6,901 bases of DNA from Bacteroidales bacterium (GTDB lineage Bacteria; Bacteroidota; Bacteroidia; Bacteroidales; JAADJA01). Of this stretch, positions 5,372-6,901 are shown piece by piece; the stretch's first letter is position 1, and each line of letters begins with the position of its first letter. Made by a program: the position numbers and the translations under genes. The stretch is from the NCBI GenBank assembly GCA_021106665.1, contig JAIOTR010000156.1:1-6901 (forward strand), written 5' to 3'. The notes beneath the pieces were generated by a model, which made no database searches, was not told where the DNA came from, and was given only the letters and a program-made list of their open reading frames with translations.

Positions 5372-6607
5372 ATGAAGAGAACAGATGTATGTATTGTTGG
5401 TGCCGGTCCTTCAGGTTCAATTGCAGCCCTCTTTCTTGCTAAATACGGGATCAACTGTATACTGACGGATAAAGCAAAATTTCCCAGGGATAAAATCTGT
5501 GGGGATGGAATCAGTGGATGGGTGGTTACCATTTTAAATGAATTGGATAAAGATCTGCTTATCCGGCTTTCAAAACAATCCTTTCTTTTACCTTCACATG
5601 GAATTAGATTAGTCGCTCCAAACCATAAATCCCTTGACCTTCCATTTCTTGACAACAATCAGGCAGATTTGGATATTCCGCCTGGGTTTATCGGGAAACG
5701 ACTTGATTTTGATAACTTCTTGATCGATGAAGTAAAAACCAAAAAGGAAATCGATTTACTTGAGGCTACTGAAATTATTGGCTATACAAAAGAAAAAGAT
5801 GGAATTAGATTGCAAACAAGTGATGAAACTGAAATTTTCTGTAGGATAGTCATCTTTTCAAATGGGGCCAATTCAAAATTTATGCAGGACCCAGGTGGTA
5901 TTTATAAATCCAAAACCCATATCATGACAGGCATAAAATCCTATTATACAGGCGTTACCGGATTTCATGAACAAAATTATGTAGAGCTGCATTTTTTGAA
6001 AGATATATTACCGGGCTATTTTTGGATTTTTCCATTACCCAATGGTTTGGCCAATGTTGGAATTGGTTTGGATCAGGAGAGAATTAGAAAGAAAAAGTTG
6101 AATTTAAAAGCAATAATGCTTGAAGCCATTGAAACGCTACCCTATCTGAAAGAACGGTTTAAGGATGCAGAATTGGTTTCAAAAATTCAGGCACATAGTC
6201 TGCCCTTATGGGATGGAAAACGATTTATTTCAGGTGATCGTTATATGTTAACAGGTGATGCTGCCAGCCTGATCGATCCAATTACAGGAGAAGGAATAGG
6301 GCATGCAGCCATCAGTGGAATGTATGCAGCTGAACAATGCAAGCGATCATTGGAATCAAATGACTTTTCTGCTAAGTTTATGCGAAATTATGATAAACAG
6401 GTTTATAAACGAATAGGAAAAGAATTAAAAATCAGCAGTAAAATTGTACATTTTATTAAACATCCCTGGCTGTTTAATTTAATTATGACCAAAGCAAACA
6501 GTAGTAAAATATTAAAGGAAAAGTTAACCCTGGCAATGACAGATCTTGAAGTAAGAAAAGAATTGAATGGTCCTTGGTTGTATTTAAAAATACTGATGGG
6601 TAGATAG
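5372..6607 (+). CDS. Geranylgeranyl reductase family FAD-dependent oxidoreductase
   Basis: A 411-residue flavoprotein of the family that hydrogenates double bonds in prenyl chains. The N-terminal Rossmann motif VCIVGAGPSGS (residues 6-16) binds the ADP part of FAD. KFPRDKICGDGISG (36-49) is the conserved KxPRxKxCG region. PGYFWIFPLPNGLANVGIGL (214-233) is the YxWxFP...VG signature of geranylgeranyl reductases. LTGDAASLIDPITGEGIGHA (293-312) is the second FAD-binding motif, followed by an AxxSG-type helix. There is no signal peptide or clear membrane helix; the basic C-terminus may sit at the membrane. It is divergent from the mevalonate operon, which makes a prenyl substrate likely. Possible substrates are the menaquinone side chain, archaeal-type ether-lipid precursors (whose genes occur in some FCB bacteria), or a polyprenyl carrier. 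The sequence does not decide between them. The ATG at 5372 leaves only 5 residues before the Rossmann strand, as usual. A less specific FAD monooxygenase or dehydrogenase role is the alternative. Confidence 0.88.
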   Translation: MKRTDVCIVGAGPSGSIAALFLAKYGINCILTDKAKFPRDKICGDGISGWVVTILNELDKDLLIRLSKQSFLLPSHGIRLVAPNHKSLDLPFLDNNQADLDIPPGFIGKRLDFDNFLIDEVKTKKEIDLLEATEIIGYTKEKDGIRLQTSDETEIFCRIVIFSNGANSKFMQDPGGIYKSKTHIMTGIKSYYTGVTGFHEQNYVELHFLKDILPGYFWIFPLPNGLANVGIGLDQERIRKKKLNLKAIMLEAIETLPYLKERFKDAELVSKIQAHSLPLWDGKRFISGDRYMLTGDAASLIDPITGEGIGHAAISGMYAAEQCKRSLESNDFSAKFMRNYDKQVYKRIGKELKISSKIVHFIKHPWLFNLIMTKANSSKILKEKLTLAMTDLEVRKELNGPWLYLKILMGR

Positions 6608-6900
6608 CCACAAATTAACGAATCCCATTATTCAATGGATACAATTGTATATAGAGAAGAGTCATAAAGAATAATTGAATTTTGTTTGGATGTTTTTCGA
6701 GAATTAGGACATAGGGTTTTTTAATAACACCATACAATCTAAAATGAATTTTCTTTACCGCAGAGTACAACAGAGTTTCGCAGAGTAAAAAAGTGTAATA
6801 GACTATAAAAGCAAACTTTGCGTTACATTGCGTAAAACATTGCATTCCATTGCGGTTAAATTTGTTAATTTTGATTTTAGATAACTTGTAAATTAGTGGC
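6607..6900. repeat. Repeat-rich 294-bp intergenic stretch with inverted ends
   Basis: No convincing gene lies after the reductase stop. GCCACAAATTAAC at 6607-6619 starts on the last base of that stop codon. The reverse complement of 6888-6900 is GCCACTAATTTAC, 11 of 13 bases the same, so the two copies form imperfect inverted ends. A smaller inverted pair, AAATTAAC (6612-6619) and GTTAATTT (6864-6871), supports this. GCCAC-AAATTA strings of this kind recur as dispersed intergenic repeats in Bacteroidota, so it may be one or two such elements and not a single mobile unit. A 76-codon frame on the minus strand (6615-6845) lies inside it and is probably spurious. Confidence 0.45.
6754..6860. repeat. 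CGCAGAG / CATTGCG periodic inverted repeat
   Basis: The left arm (6754-6786) contains CGCAGAG, CAGAG and CGCAGAG spaced by short A/T strings. The right arm (6815-6860) contains TTTGCG, CATTGCG, CATTGCA and CATTGCGG at 10-12 bp intervals; its reverse complement begins TTTAACCGCAATG, parallel to the left arm's TTTACCGCAGAG. Together they make an imperfect inverted repeat around a spacer of about 28 bp. It belongs to a type of intergenic repeat seen in many bacterial genomes. It could form a hairpin after the reductase gene, but with no U-tract I do not call a terminator. Confidence 0.55.
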
Positions 6901-6901
6901 A

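Noticed and set aside
5359..5658. Minus-strand ORF of 99 codons
   Set aside because: Antisense to the start of the geranylgeranyl reductase gene, whose Rossmann motif is encoded there on the plus strand.
6615..6845. Minus-strand ORF of 76 codons starting with ATG
   Set aside because: It lies within the repeat-rich region; its N-terminus is a translation of the CATTGCG repeats and the rest is low-complexity AT-rich sequence.
6754..6860. Rho-independent terminator of the reductase gene
   Set aside because: The arms are imperfect, start about 150 bp after the stop codon, and no T-tract follows.

Overview
The window looks like chromosome of a Bacteroidota (FCB-group) bacterium. The evidence is an AT-rich genome with A-rich regions instead of Shine-Dalgarno sequences before the genes, promoter -7 boxes close to the Bacteroidota consensus TAnnTTTG, protein variants typical of that phylum (GEYGV in mevalonate kinase, a GYDIA-type GHMP kinase, an N-terminally extended diphosphomevalonate decarboxylase), and simple-sequence repeats in the intergenic regions. 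I cannot place it to genus.

Layout. Positions 1-480 (minus strand) hold the first 160 codons of a tryptophanase that runs off the left edge. Positions 481-827 are mostly non-coding: a heptamer array, a long inverted repeat, a possible promoter and a doubtful small ORF. Positions 828 to about 5180 (minus strand) form a tight four-gene mevalonate operon, transcribed in the order class II HMG-CoA reductase, GYDIA-type GHMP kinase (probable phosphomevalonate kinase), diphosphomevalonate decarboxylase, mevalonate kinase. The first two junctions are 4-bp ATGA overlaps and the third is an 11-bp gap. Positions 5181-5371 are a divergent promoter region. Positions 5372-6607 (plus strand) encode an FAD-dependent geranylgeranyl-reductase-family oxidoreductase. 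Positions 6608-6901 contain no convincing gene but are rich in inverted and short periodic repeats.

How the genes work together. The four operon enzymes would turn HMG-CoA into mevalonate, phosphomevalonate, diphosphomevalonate and isopentenyl diphosphate. HMG-CoA synthase, isopentenyl-diphosphate isomerase and prenyltransferases are not in the window and must be elsewhere. The divergent reductase would saturate double bonds in a prenyl chain made from that supply; its substrate (quinone tail, prenyl lipid or other) cannot be read from sequence. Tryptophanase is probably unrelated metabolism.

The most checkable oddities are the 5' end of the HMG-CoA reductase gene (no in-frame ATG, a 17-codon upstream ORF ending on the TTG start, and an A7 tract where one extra A would create an ATG-started protein), the unproven function of the GYDIA kinase, and the repeat-rich leader of the tryptophanase gene. 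I see no clearly new defence or mobile system here.
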